From assembly GCF_016808095.1 (NCBI RefSeq), contig NC_068977.1:9918479-9982478 (forward strand): a stretch of 64,000 bases of DNA, read 5' to 3'. Made by a program: the position numbers and the translations under genes. The notes below the pieces were generated by a model. That model worked only from the letters and a program-made list of their open reading frames with translations, ran no database searches and had not been told where the DNA came from. Numbering within the stretch: position 1 is the first letter of the stretch; every line of letters begins with the position of its first letter. Shown in pieces: positions 12,680-23,560 of this stretch. The DNA comes from Vigna angularis. Its lineage: Eukaryota > Streptophyta > Magnoliopsida > Fabales > Fabaceae.

Positions 12680-13758
12680 TGAAGAAAAGAAGTTTTAATG
12701 ATGTCTCGAAGTCAAGTCCCAAGTGCTCTTGGTGTAAGAATATCTTCATAAAGACTTGTCTTGTGTTAAAGCTTTTTTAATTTAGTAGATTTATGTATAG
12801 GATGTGGTTTATCTTTGATTCTATGTATTGTTTGCCTTAGGTTGCGTTAAAATTTGTTTTGAATCAGAAAACATCATTTTATACTCAAGATTATCGATTA
12901 TCAACTTGTAATAATCGATTATCAATAATTAATTATGACTTTCTATAATCGATTATCACGAGTAATTATGAGAATTTTTAAGCAAGTTTTGAATCGTTGT
13001 GCATTCATGAAAAACATAATTGATTACCATAAGTGGATAATCGATTATCACACATTAATTAGCTGACAACGGATTTTTGGAGGTATCCTTGAGTGAGATT
13101 TCTATAAATTAGATTGAGACTCTCATTCTAAAATACAAAATACGTTTATTTCAAAAATCTTATATGTTTAGGTGTGTGCTTTGATAAGTGTGTTCTAGGG
13201 TTTGTGTAACCCTTGTACGTTGGCTTTGAGAACTTGGTGTTGGTATAGAGCGAGAACTTTCATGGGAGTTGTGATTGAATGTTGTTGTTGTTGCTGAGTT
13301 GAAAGTTTGTCATCCTTTGTGAAGATTAAAAGGAGGTGTTCATCCTTTGTGAAGATTAAAAGGAGGTGTTCATCCTTCGTGAAACATTCCAAAAAGGTGT
13401 TCATCCCTTGTGTGTTTCAAGAGAAATGAGTTTCATCTCTTGGGGGTAACAAAAGAGGTGTTCTAACCTTAAACTGTTTTCTTTTCTTTATGATTGTAAC
13501 AATTTGTTGGTTTGTGATAATGAAGCGTTAGTTATCTTTTGAGATTAACAACTAGACGTAGGATCTGTGTGATCTGAACCAATATAAAACTCAACTGTGC
13601 AATTTTATCTCTTCCTTACTCTTTTATTTGTTTAAATTGTTATTAAGGAATTTATATTTTACGAAAAAATTATTAAAGGTATTATTTGCGATAAGAAATC
13701 AATTCACTCTCTCTTTATTGGTTGTTCACGCTAACCATTCTACTGTACCGTTTTAACA
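12680..13758 (+). mobile_element. Solo copia-type LTR A
   Basis: A 1.08-kb block beginning TGAAGAAAAGAAGTTTTAAT and ending TTTTAACA. It contains several AATCGATTA motifs (12890-13060), a 27-bp direct repeat (13311-13370, CATCCTTTGTGAAGATTAAA) and the end-proximal AATCAATTCACTCTC typical of copia LTRs in legumes. It aligns on the opposite strand with 55424-56542. No primer-binding site or internal genes adjoin it, so it is probably a solo LTR. No TSD could be confirmed. It starts six bases after the preceding retrotransposon ends. Confidence 0.65.
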
Positions 13759-14453
13759 TTGATAATATACATTACACTTATGTTCTTATCAAAGATGAAG
13801 ACGATGTTTGTGATATAGAGATTGAAGCAAAAGTTCATACAATAAAGCAAATGGTAATATATTATGAATTTTAATTTATTTGCTTAATTATACTAATGTA
13901 GTTTAATTTTTATGAAAGTCATATCTTAGAATTTTATTTATAGTAGTTATTATGGTCTTTTACCTTTTTGTCGACCTAATTGTGGTCCAATCATACCTTA
14001 ACTAACAACAGTATATTGATTCATGATTATCATTCGTGTTAGCTATATGATTCGGTCAGGATGGTTGGACACATGTGATCTATGCAAGAGGTCAATCAAA
14101 GGGTAGTCGATCCAGAGTAGTCGACCAAGGGTGGTTAGTCTAGATAGGTCGGTCAAGGATGATCGATCCAAATAGGTTGGTCAAAATTGTCGGCCCAAAT
14201 AAGTTCGCCAAAGTGGTTTACGAGAGTGATTAATCAATGGTGATGGATACATTAACTAAAAAATGTGATTAATATAAATTGAAAAATAGTCTTTGTAGAG
14301 AGATTGATGAAATTGAAAAATGTGGGGGTATATTGTTGAAAAAAAAGTCTCAACAATGTAAAAAAAACGTTATTAATATCTATTAAGAAATAACCTTGAC
14401 CATTTTGTTTTCAACAAACATCTTTAATCAATGTTCAACTTGATTAACATAAA
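13759..14453. other. Intergenic DNA with a degenerate 28-30 base repeat
   Basis: Around 14085-14215 a loose tandem of GGTCGATCCAAATA-like units (GGTCGGTCAAGGATGATCG and relatives) is visible. No gene is recognised in the remainder. Confidence 0.45.
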
Positions 14454-14462
14454 TTAAAAATA

Positions 14463-14688
14463 GGTTTAATACCTTTTTTGGTCCCTCGAAAGGAGGCAAA
14501 TGTTCAATTGGGTCCTACCTTTTTTTAGAAGTTCAATGTGGTCCCAATTTTTGTAAAAAGTGTACAATCAAGTCCTTTTTAGAAACGGCGTTGATTTTTT
14601 AACGGAGCAGTTGACAAGGTGGACTGAAGTTAGCTACGTGGCTGTGTGAGAGTAATACGTGGCTGTGTGAGGGTGATACGTGGCTGTG
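14463..14688 (+). repeat. Left TIR of Pack-MULE 1
   Basis: 226 bases matching the inverse of 15798-16023. Its inner end has three imperfect copies of ATACGTGGCTGTGTGAG. Confidence 0.92.
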
Positions 14689-14829
14689 AGAGACATCAAA
14701 TGCATAAACAATTAGAATAGAAAACGAAGGGAATTAATGATACTAAGGACTCCATTGAATTAAATTTTTTCACAAACAACAAAAGGGGGAAAACTAAGGG
14801 AGGGCAGGTTAAACGAAGAAGAATTATAC

Positions 14830-14979
14830 CGAGTGTTGCTGGTCTTGGGGGAGCAGAGGGAGCGAGGGTGAAGCTGTGTTGTTGTGGGAAGGAGAAGGGA
14901 TTGTAGGGTTGGAGGATGGTGCGGGGTTTTGAGGGTCCAACGGTGAGGGTTTGGACAACGGTGATGCGCTCTCCGCCAT
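14830..14979 (-). pseudogene. Captured first coding exon, unknown protein (MAESASPLSK...)
   Basis: On the minus strand an ATG at 14979 opens 50 codons of a Ser/Pro/Asn-rich N-terminus (MAESASPLSKPSPLDPQ at the start) and reaches a good donor site, CTCG|GTATAA, after 14830. The open frame continues upstream of the ATG as apparent 5'UTR. After the donor the sequence soon enters the element's own TIR, so the rest of the gene is missing. I do not recognise the family. Codon-like composition and the donor argue for a captured host exon, not random sequence. Confidence 0.6.
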
Positions 14980-15687
14980 TGATTTTGATGTGATGGATTG
15001 ATCGGTGCTATGATGCGGCCATGGGCGCGCAGGGGAAGGCGTAGAGAGCTGAGTTGAATTGAAGGAAGGCGGAAAGCTGGAGAATCGATCTGCGTCAAGA
15101 ACCTTGCTTTCGAACAATACAAACAACACAATCTCTTCCTTTCTTCAAAATTGAAAAACCCTTTTATCCATTAAGATTAAAATTAAGATTAGCGTATACT
15201 GAAACCAATAATTCCCACCACAGTCTCCCTCCCTATCACCTTCTCCACCTCAAAACGCAACCCACCACTGCCGCAATAAAATTACAGGATGTTTTTATCT
15301 GATTTTAAACCCTTTTATAATTTCTATGGGGTTTTTGTCTTCTTTTGTTTGATGTAATTTGGAGGGTATGCGTGCTTAATTAGGGTTTCTGACTTTTTCC
15401 CCACATGAAAAAGTACTTGGTTTTTGAGGATTCTGGTTAGTTTTATGTAGTACTCATATTATTGTTAAGCAGAGTAGGGTTCTTCCTAGTAGTGGGGAGA
15501 CTGAGGTTGTTCAAAAGGTTGTTTGTATTAGGATGATGGTATGCTGAAAGCTTCTTCCTCTATGTTATGGATTTGGTTGATTGTCTTTTTGGACTGGTGA
15601 ATCCAATGGGTCTGCACCCTTTGCCATTGTTTTGAAAACAAGTGCATATCTGGTGTTCTGTTAACTCCTGCTGGTTTTCTCTTTAAG
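14980..15687. promoter_or_regulatory. Captured head-to-head promoter region (inferred)
   Basis: This stretch lies between two divergent coding starts inside one MULE. It contains leader-like sequence on the minus strand (15131 leftward) and, from about 15190 rightward, pyrimidine-rich leader and intron-like sequence on the plus strand. It would be the shared promoter if both fragments came from one head-to-head gene pair. No TATA box is assigned. Confidence 0.45.
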
Positions 15688-15797
15688 ATGGCCGTGAACA
15701 ATCGCTGTTTTGTGGAATGGAAAGAGCAGTTTCTTTCACAGGAGCGTGGTAATCGTGTGGTTCACTATTACTTGAAGGATGCTGCTGGAGAATCTAT
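15688..15797 (+). pseudogene. Captured initial coding exon, unknown protein (MAVNNRCFVEWK...)
   Basis: A polypyrimidine tract and TTTAAG acceptor at 15682-15687 directly precede ATG, which opens MAVNNRCFVEWKEQFLSQER and continues as a well-formed hydrophilic N-terminus. At about 15797 the sequence enters the TIR and the frame ends at a TAG at 15850. Upstream sequence (about 15190-15687) reads like a 5'UTR exon and intron. The protein resembles conserved uncharacterised plant proteins but I cannot name it. It is truncated by the element boundary. Confidence 0.6.
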
Positions 15798-16023
15798 CAC
15801 AGCCACGTATCACCCTCACACAACCACGTATTACCCTCACACAGCCACATAGCTAACTTCAGTCCACCTTGTTAGTTGCTCCGTTAAAAAATCAACGTCG
15901 TTTCCAAAAAGGACTTGATTGCACACTTTTTACAAAAGTTGGAACCACATTGAACTTTTAAAAAAAGGTAGGACCCAATTGAACATATGCCCCCTTTCGA
16001 GGGACCAAAAGAGGCATTAAACC
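15798..16023 (-). repeat. Right TIR of Pack-MULE 1
   Basis: Inverse copy of 14463-14688, ending ATTAAACC at the TSD. Confidence 0.92.
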
Positions 16024-16032
16024 TTAAAAATA

Positions 16033-16595
16033 ATCTTTGATATCAACATAAAAAAAAGCGCTTGACATAAGTCGAAAGCTACCATCCATGTAAATCAAGA
16101 AAATCCTAATTAACATCAACTAAGAAATACATTAGCATTGACAATAAACAACTTTGATGATGGTAATCGAAAAATAATCTCAATCGACATCAGCTTAAAT
16201 GAATATCACACCAAAATCTATGATGTAAGTGATGTCAAGCTAACAACATAATGATCCGGTAACAATGTCTTACTCCAAAGTAATCAATCTAGAACTGGAT
16301 TAATAATGTTATAGTGAAAAACAAACTAACTATATCTTAAACACAACTTAAATGAAATTGCGAAGAGAAAAACAATGCGAGAGATGATAAAATATTGAAA
16401 TCTTCAAACTCTTACATTTTTTCTAGATAAAATATGAAATTGTATAATTTTAAGTAATAAAATAATTCTCATAAATTTTTAAAATTTAAATTTTTTAAAA
16501 TTATTTATGTAACCAATATATTTTATCAGAAAATATTTCGGTTTTGTATGAAGATAACTACCTTCTGAAATAATAATAATAATTATTTTACTATT
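16033..16595. other. Intergenic DNA, no gene recognised
   Basis: AT-rich sequence that continues the DNA interrupted by Pack-MULE 1; nothing coding is recognisable. Confidence 0.5.
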
Positions 16596-16730
<135 letters not shown>

Positions 16731-16887
16731 TCAGTGATCATATTACGTAATGGGATATTTCTTTGTGCATTTCATAGTGTTTTTGGGATGTCTCCCATTT
16801 ATTTTAGAGTAAACTTTTGAGAATATAAACCATACATTTAAAAAAAAAAAATAAGAGGTGTCCAAATCTTCTAAGGAGAAGTATGAA

Positions 16888-17662
16888 GGGTGTTGCTCCC
16901 TCCACCTCCACAGGCTTCTCCCTCCACCTCCCCAATTATCTTTAATTCCAATTATATCCTTAAAGTTAAAACTTTTTATTTTTATTATTTTAATATTTTA
17001 ATATTTAAATATAAACTAATATAAATATACATTATTAAAATACATTAAAAAGATATTCAAAAATAATAAATCAAAATATTAAAATATCTAATAAAATAAT
17101 AACAGAAACATAAAATTAAAACAAAGCCTAAACGGATGACATCCTTCAACGGATGTCAACATCCGTTTAAGGCGAAACGGATGTCGACATCCGCTTAAGG
17201 CGAAACGGATGTCGACATCCGTTTTGCCTTAAACAGATGTTGACATCCGTTGAAGGATGTCATCCGTTTAAGCTTCGTTTTCATTTTACGTTTTAGGGTT
17301 AAAGGATTATTGGAAAGATTATTGGAAGGATTATTGGAAGGGTTTAGGGTTTAGGATTATTGGAAAGATTATGACTACGTACCTGGAGAGGAACCACGAC
17401 AAGCACATTACACCACAAACGCACTGCACCACGTATTGCACCGAAAGCAAGAGGAAGATTGCTTGATAATTCTTTTCACGATCACTGAGCTTTGCAGAAA
17501 AATATTTTACTCATACAAGGAACTACGTAGGTTATCAGTGAAATATGTTATAAATGAGTAAAATTAAAAAACAATAATTCTAAAAATAAAATTTTAGTGA
17601 GGGGCAAAATAGTAAAAGGGAGGTGGAGGGAGAAGGCTGTGGTGGTGGAGGGAGCAACACTC
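16888..17662. mobile_element. Mutator-like MITE 2, TSD AAGTATGAA
   Basis: The inverted ends are GGGTGTTGCTCCCTCCACC at the left and the inverse of GAGTGTTGCTCCCTCCACC at the right. An exact 9-bp TSD, AAGTATGAA, lies at 16879-16887 and 17663-17671. The 775-bp interior has no protein gene but contains a large near-perfect palindrome (17118-17282). It is related in its ends to the neighbouring element 17702-18289. Confidence 0.92.
17118..17282. repeat. 165-bp near-perfect palindrome of CGGATGTC units
   Basis: The left arm contains AACGGATGACATCCTTCAAC and GGATGTCAACATCCG; the right arm is the inverse with one or two mismatches. The middle holds two copies of the self-complementary CGGATGTCGACATCCG. 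A transcript would form a hairpin of about 80 paired bases. Confidence 0.9.
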
Positions 17663-17701
17663 AAGTATGAAAGTTCAATCCTATTTGATGAAAAAATGTT
17701 G

Positions 17702-18289
17702 GAGAGTCACTCCCTGCACTACCACAATCTTCTCCTTGCACCTCTCCATTTCCTATTTACCCTTACCAAAAATTTATATTGTGTGGTTAAAAAAAATTAA
17801 CTTTTCACCAACGGATATGAATATGCTTCTTCCTTCAACGGACGTCAAACATATTCACAACAACTTACTTACCTAAATATACAAAACCTACTTAAATATA
17901 CATATAAATCAAATTACCTAATGCAAACAAGCATATAAATTAAATGAAGAAAAGAAACTAACGTGGAATGGAGAATGGAAGAAAAGGAAATGGAATCAAT
18001 GAAGGAAGAGAAGGGAGAAAATGGAAATGGGAAAGAGAAGGAATGGAGAAAAGAAAAGTCTGTGGGGGAGTGGGGAAGAGAAACGGATATGGAAAAGAAA
18101 ATAAATAAGAAAGAGAGAAGTTTGTGTGGGGATCGGGTGTATGTGCGCCGTAAGGAATTTAGCTTTTAAGTAGAAGTATAAAAGCTAAGGATAAAAGTAA
18201 TAAAATTTTAACTTAAGGGTATTTTTGAAAAACAAAATAAAATGAGGAGGTATAGGAAGAAAACTGTGGTGGTGTAGGGAGAAGGTCTC
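17702..18289. mobile_element. Mutator-like MITE 3, TSD AAAATGTTG
   Basis: The ends are GAGAGTCACTCCCTGCACTA (left) and the inverse of GAGACCTTCTCCCTACACCA (right). An exact 9-bp TSD, AAAATGTTG, lies at 17693-17701 and 18290-18298. The TIRs resemble those of element 16888-17662 (shared CTCC...CCACCACAG..TTCTCC pattern) but are more diverged from each other, so it seems older. The purine-rich interior (17940-18120) leaves one frame open but shows no protein family. Confidence 0.9.
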
Positions 18290-18298
18290 AAAATGTTG

Positions 18299-20020
18299 TA
18301 GTTTAAATTTGGGCTTAATGTCAGCCCAACAAAATCCTTGAACGGTCCAAGGAGGCCCATCTCAGCATAGGTTATTCTTTCTGCACCTTAACAATTTCAG
18401 TTTATACTCTTTCAAATTTCAGATTGGATAATTGAAATGTAAAAACTTCGTTCAGATTGATATTAGGCTATTGCTTCATGCATCCTATCAATCTCTCGCT
18501 GTACCACATCAAAAGTTTTTGAAATTTTTATTTCCGTAATAGAAGTTTGGTGATTGTCTTTAGGAAAAAAAATTCCAAATTTGTTTTATCATGTTCCGGA
18601 AAATGAAATCCGGAATGATAGAGTGCTGGAAAAAAAATTGATAGTGTGCTGAAGTAATAACCTTGGTATTTTCATAATTTAATTCCGAACTAGGTAATCC
18701 AAAATCAATGTTTTACAATTTGGATTAACGTTTCCTTATTGTACACCCATGTTGTTAAGTTGTAACAACAACAAAACCCTCAGCTTAATAACACATACAA
18801 ACACTGCCTACAAACATGGTTTTGGATATTTATACCTTAAAATTTTTATCATAAAATACCCTTTTGTATAAAATAATGCAAACCTAATTTTCACTCCCTC
18901 TTTATTATTCTTCAAATCCCAATTTTGTACATTTTATTTTAACTAATTTTTAGACCATATTTTTCATCATAATTTTATCATTTGTTAATCTTAAATTTGT
19001 ACATTCATTTTCTCAAATAAGTTTATGTTAAACATAATTGCCATTAGATGAAATTTTATTAAAAGAAGAAAAGAAAAGAAAAAAACATGAAAAAACCACA
19101 ACAAATAAAATTATATCACACATAGTAAAAAAATACATATTATGAAAAATCATTATATGAAAATCAATTTTATATTCTAGAAAAAAAAGATAAGTTATTC
19201 GTCGTATTAAAAAATTCATTATTAGTCAATTATCTCATATTTCAAAATAACCTTTATACTTTAAAAAATTTACTTTTAAAGATTTAGTATTAATTTTTTT
19301 TTTCATTCTTATCAAGTTTCTTGCAGACCTCCTTAAATTTCAAACAAACTGCCACCGAATACATTCATTTTCATTATTCTTTAAAGTCCTTTGCTTTTAT
19401 TCTCATCTTCTCATTTCTTCTATATAACTTTTTATGGTAATTTCGCCCACTTTGACATACTTTCTCACTATGACAAGTGAATTACAGCAACTATTATAGT
19501 AATAAGTTGTCTTAAAATCATAATTTTGCATCAGTGATCTCTCATTGTTTTAGCATTCATTCATTCACATTTCATCTTTTCTTGCTAAATCTATCCTTCT
19601 AAGAGTATTATGTGCTTTTATTCACCCTTTTAGAAGGCTCTCACATAGGCTTAATGTCTGAGTTTCATTCATGCACATGAATACTAAGTCACTCATCTAG
19701 CTAAAATGCAGATGACTGCAGTGACCAAAAGGATTAAATAACACATTGGCAAAGCTAATTCTTACATTACTAGGCACCAAATTGAGGCAATTTGATGCCA
19801 ATATGATAAGAAACATACTTTTAAAACATAAGTTTTCCATTAACAAAGTGGACTTGAGGATGATGAGCTATTCCTTAAGTAACAAACTATATCTATAAAA
19901 TCTTACAACTATAGAACCCCTTAGCAACCCTTAACAGGTAAGTTTAAAGTTGATAAAGCAGTTTTTCCCCTTATTTGTTGAATTAGCCTGGTCAGGAATT
20001 ATCTATATAAGCTCATCCAG
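18299..20020. other. 3' flank of the ankyrin gene, no gene recognised
   Basis: AT-rich intergenic sequence. The last few hundred bases before 20020 would hold the 3'UTR of the minus-strand ankyrin gene; I cannot place its polyadenylation site. Confidence 0.5.
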
Positions 20021-22568
20021 TTAAGCCACAGCAACAGCATGAGCCTTGTAACTCTGGCTTTCTTGCCGCCTGTGAACTGTGTTTTTGACATTAAGGCCAG
20101 GTGCACCAAAGCAGAAGTAATGTCCCCTCAACTTCCTACCAACTGAAGTTCTCTTTACCAACTTTGGTGATTCATCATCCTCAGGTGGTGGTTGATTTAA
20201 GCTAGATGGCCCAGCAATTTCACTGTCAATGTAAATGCCCTTTTGCTTGTCTATTGATCTAGGTGAAGAAATTGATGATTTTGAAAAGGAACTAGACCTG
20301 GATCTTCCTGAAACCTTTACTTGTGGCATGGATTGCATCACTCCATGCACTAGTCCTGAAGCAAACCTCTTCTTAGCATTTGGACTTGACTGCTGACTCC
20401 TGACAGAAAGAGTTCTTTTGTTGTTAGGAAGTGAAACTGGCCTAGAAAATCTTTGCCTAAGGGGGGTTGGAGTTTCATCAAAACTGTTATTCCATTTCCT
20501 GACTGAGTCCACTGAACCGTCATCTGTAGATTTTTTGAACTTCTCTTCATATTTCTTGTCTTTCACTCTAGACCACTGAAGAGCTCTCTTTAATCTTGCT
20601 GCTGCATAGTTCACAGAACTAGGCCTTTTGCTAGCTGTTGAAACGCGATTTTCAACAGTATTCGGGTCATATGGAATGTGTTCCGATGAGGATGAACTCA
20701 CTCCTCCATTTCCATGATCAGCAATAGCATCTGACACATTCTCAATGCCAGTGTACAAAAATATTTCAGTGTCTGAGACTCTGAATGATGTCCCAGGACT
20801 GCTTCCAATGCTTTGCATTCTCAAGTGTGAAGCTATGGCTTTTCTTGAACTGTGACCTTGACAACCAAACATTCCACCAGCTGAGATCAACTTTTTTATT
20901 AGTATATCTGATGATGCAGAGTTGGGGTGTTGTCTAAGGTAATCTAGTGGGGTCATGCCATCAACATCAGAGATATTCACATTTATTGAGGGAGCAGTCA
21001 TGAGGAGCTGCACAAGATCAGTGTGAATGTTGCCTATGATGGCCATGTGAAGAGCAGTTCTTCCATCATTGTTCTTGTCATTGATGATGTCCCCTACATG
21101 AAAGTTCTTCCCACTCAGCATGTTTCTCAAAAGGTCAACCTGCTTGTCCAATCTTCTGAATGCATGAGATTGAAAACCAGACACAGCCTTATGGAGAAAA
21201 GTTTCTCCAGAGTTGTTTCTCAGAGAGATCAGTGTGGGAAATGCTGAGACAAGAGCTTCAGCTGTAGCTAATTGGCCCCTGGAAGCAGCCACATGCAAAG
21301 AAGTGTTACCCTGATGGTCTGTGGAGTTTATCATGTCAAAGGATGATATAAGATATTTAACAACCTGCACGAGAGGCAATATTGTTCAGAGTTGAAATGC
21401 CATACCACCACAGAAAAAGAAAATCACAAACTAATTGTTGCAGAATGCCCATAGGCACAACCAATCAAAAAGCTCAAAATGAATGAAAATAGTTATAAAA
21501 AGAGATAGCAAGGTCACACAAGAGGATTCCTTGATTCTTGTAAAGTAGATAAAAGGATTAGAACTTTTAACTACCTCTTCATGTGGTCTATTTGGTCATG
21601 CAAGAACTACTCGGAACAATAATGATCTTACAGAGATTATAATAACTCTGTTGCTTATGATATTGCGTACTGAATGCTATATGTTAATCAACACCAAACA
21701 AAATTTTATATGTTAAAAGAGCTTTTAAAAGGTCCCTAACACCACCAGAATAGTTATATGAAACAGGTTATGAGAAACAAAGAAAAGAGCAGCAGTAGCT
21801 TCAAACATTTGATGCATAAAATGAAATAGAACTCATGATGAGAAACAAGAGTATCACCTCAACTTGGCCTCTTCCTGCAGCTGCATGTAAAACAGTTGAT
21901 CCATCAGCATCTCTGTAAGCCAAAACATCAGAGCAATTGGCTAGAAGCTCCTCCAAAATCTTCAGATTTCCTCCTCTGGCAGCAGCATGAACAGCCCTAT
22001 TGGTCATCTCCCACCTATACACAGAAGGAATGTCCCCAACATGCTCCTCCACCACCACCCCTCCTTTGCCAGATAGAAACCTTGGTGAAACAGAAAAATC
22101 AAATAGCAACCTGAAAACCTCACAATTCTTGCTCCTGGCAGCAGCATAGAGTATGTCAGTGATACCATACTCTCCCTCACCAAAAACCAGCAAAGGGTTC
22201 CTCTCAAGAAGGACTTGCACAAAACCCAAGTCCCCAGCTGAGGCAGCAGTGTACATTAGCCATCCACCATAGCCAGCTCTGATGAGAGAGTTCTTCCCTT
22301 TCTTTGACTCACATTCAAGAAGCAGCTTCTGTGCTACCTCACTCCGAAACTTTGCAACATCATTGAACTGTTCTTCATCATCCCACACCACTTCCAGCCG
22401 CCGGATTCTGCGCAGGGAAGTGAGTTTGAAAAGGTGGTTACTGTCCATTCTGAGAAGCTCACGAACCAAGTCATAGTGGCCATTTGCAGCAGCCCAATCT
22501 ATTGGTGATGCGTACCACCACTGGTCCCCAGTGCTCTCCCAGCGAAGAGGAAAGTATGTAGGAGCCAT
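20021..22568 (-). CDS. Ankyrin-repeat protein, two coding exons, 684 aa
   Basis: Exon 1 is 22568-21858, exon 2 is 21364-20021, with a 493-base intron using GAG|GTGATA as donor and TCGTGCAG as acceptor; the join gives GQVE-VVKYLISSFD in phase 0. ATG at 22568 (MAPTYFPLRWESTGDQWW) is the first start after in-frame leader and fits the conserved-looking beginning. Ankyrin units are visible at about residues 20-50, 98-165, 188-250 and 254-395 (for example NTSLHVAASRG, GRTALHMAIIGN, GMTPLDYL). The C-terminal third is Ser/Arg-rich and probably disordered. There is no transmembrane PGG domain as in ITN1/ACD6-type proteins, so it is likely a soluble protein-interaction scaffold. Partners and function cannot be told from sequence. 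The gene appears intact. Confidence 0.93.
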
Positions 22569-23560
22569 TGACAAGATTGGAAAGGCTAAAAACTCTAGTG
22601 ATTTGAAAACTCTTACAAGTAACAACTTTACCAATATGAAAGCAGATAATAATTGAAAACAAGAACAGCAAAATAAAACCAACTGAAACTAATGATTGCA
22701 AAAGGGAAAGGGGAAGAAGAAAGAGAGTAATTGAGGGTGGAATGTAACTGATGATGCAGAACAAAACAAGAGTACAGATAGAAGCTGGACCTGTGTGAGG
22801 AATATAGAAAACTGATACAGCACAAGAAAGCTTACATGGGAATTATAACATTGAACAACAACAAATTATGTTATAAAGGGAACCAAAGTTCACATGTGAG
22901 AAATGGAGAAAAGCACTAAAGCACACACATGAGACTGATTAAAGGGTTGAACAGTGCTAGTTGCAAAATCCCATCAAAACACTCAGTAATCGAGTATGAT
23001 AAGTATCAGAAGCGCACAACAAGGAAAAAGAATGGTCCCTGAGGCTGGTTACGTGGGTTGGTGATGTGATCCAATTAATAATATCAAACAGATGGTATGA
23101 GAATGGAAACAGCCATAATTGTTCTCACAAAGTTAACACATAAAAGTTAGCAGACACTTCAAAGAAGAATATTGTTTATAAAAGTGATCACAAGACCATT
23201 TGCAGTAGATAACATGAGAAAGGGATGTAATATTCAAGAAAATAAAAAAAGGAAACCTTTTTCTTCTTGGAATCTCAAAAGGGAACTCTAAGATGCCAAT
23301 AAAAATCTCATTGATGATTATGGTTAAGAACAGTGAACATCTTGTTGGATGCAAAGGACATGGATGATAATGAAAGAGGGGTTGGATGCAATGATGGTAG
23401 AAGCAGGAATTTCAACCAAAGGAAATGAGATTTCACTGTTGAAAAAGGTATTGAAGTAATTATAGAGCTAAACTGAAGCAGGGTGTTTTTGCTTCACATT
23501 TTCAGAGACAGAACCAATGTGACCATCAACATCTTTTCTGCAACTTGTAATAATAATAAA
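22569..23560. promoter_or_regulatory. 5' flank of the ankyrin gene
   Basis: This region upstream of the ATG must hold the 5'UTR and promoter. The leader stays in frame with no stop for about 38 codons before the ATG, but without an ATG. No defined TATA box or element is assigned. Confidence 0.4.

Larger units (their letters stand above)
14463..16023. mobile_element. Pack-type Mutator-like element 1, TSD TTAAAAATA
   Basis: Terminal inverted repeats of 226 bases (14463-14688 and 15798-16023) begin GGTTTAAT and remain highly similar throughout. An exact 9-bp duplication, TTAAAAATA, flanks the element at 14454-14462 and 16024-16032. Long TIRs with a 9-bp TSD define a Mutator-like element. The 1.1-kb interior has no transposase. 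Instead it has gene-like sequence facing both ways: a minus-strand first exon (14830-14979) and a plus-strand initial coding exon (15688-15797), with a promoter-like region between, as expected of a Pack-MULE. Confidence 0.93.

Noticed and set aside
22569..22682. N-terminal extension of the ankyrin protein
   Set aside because: The frame is open but contains no ATG; the hydrophobic extension would be leader sequence, not protein.
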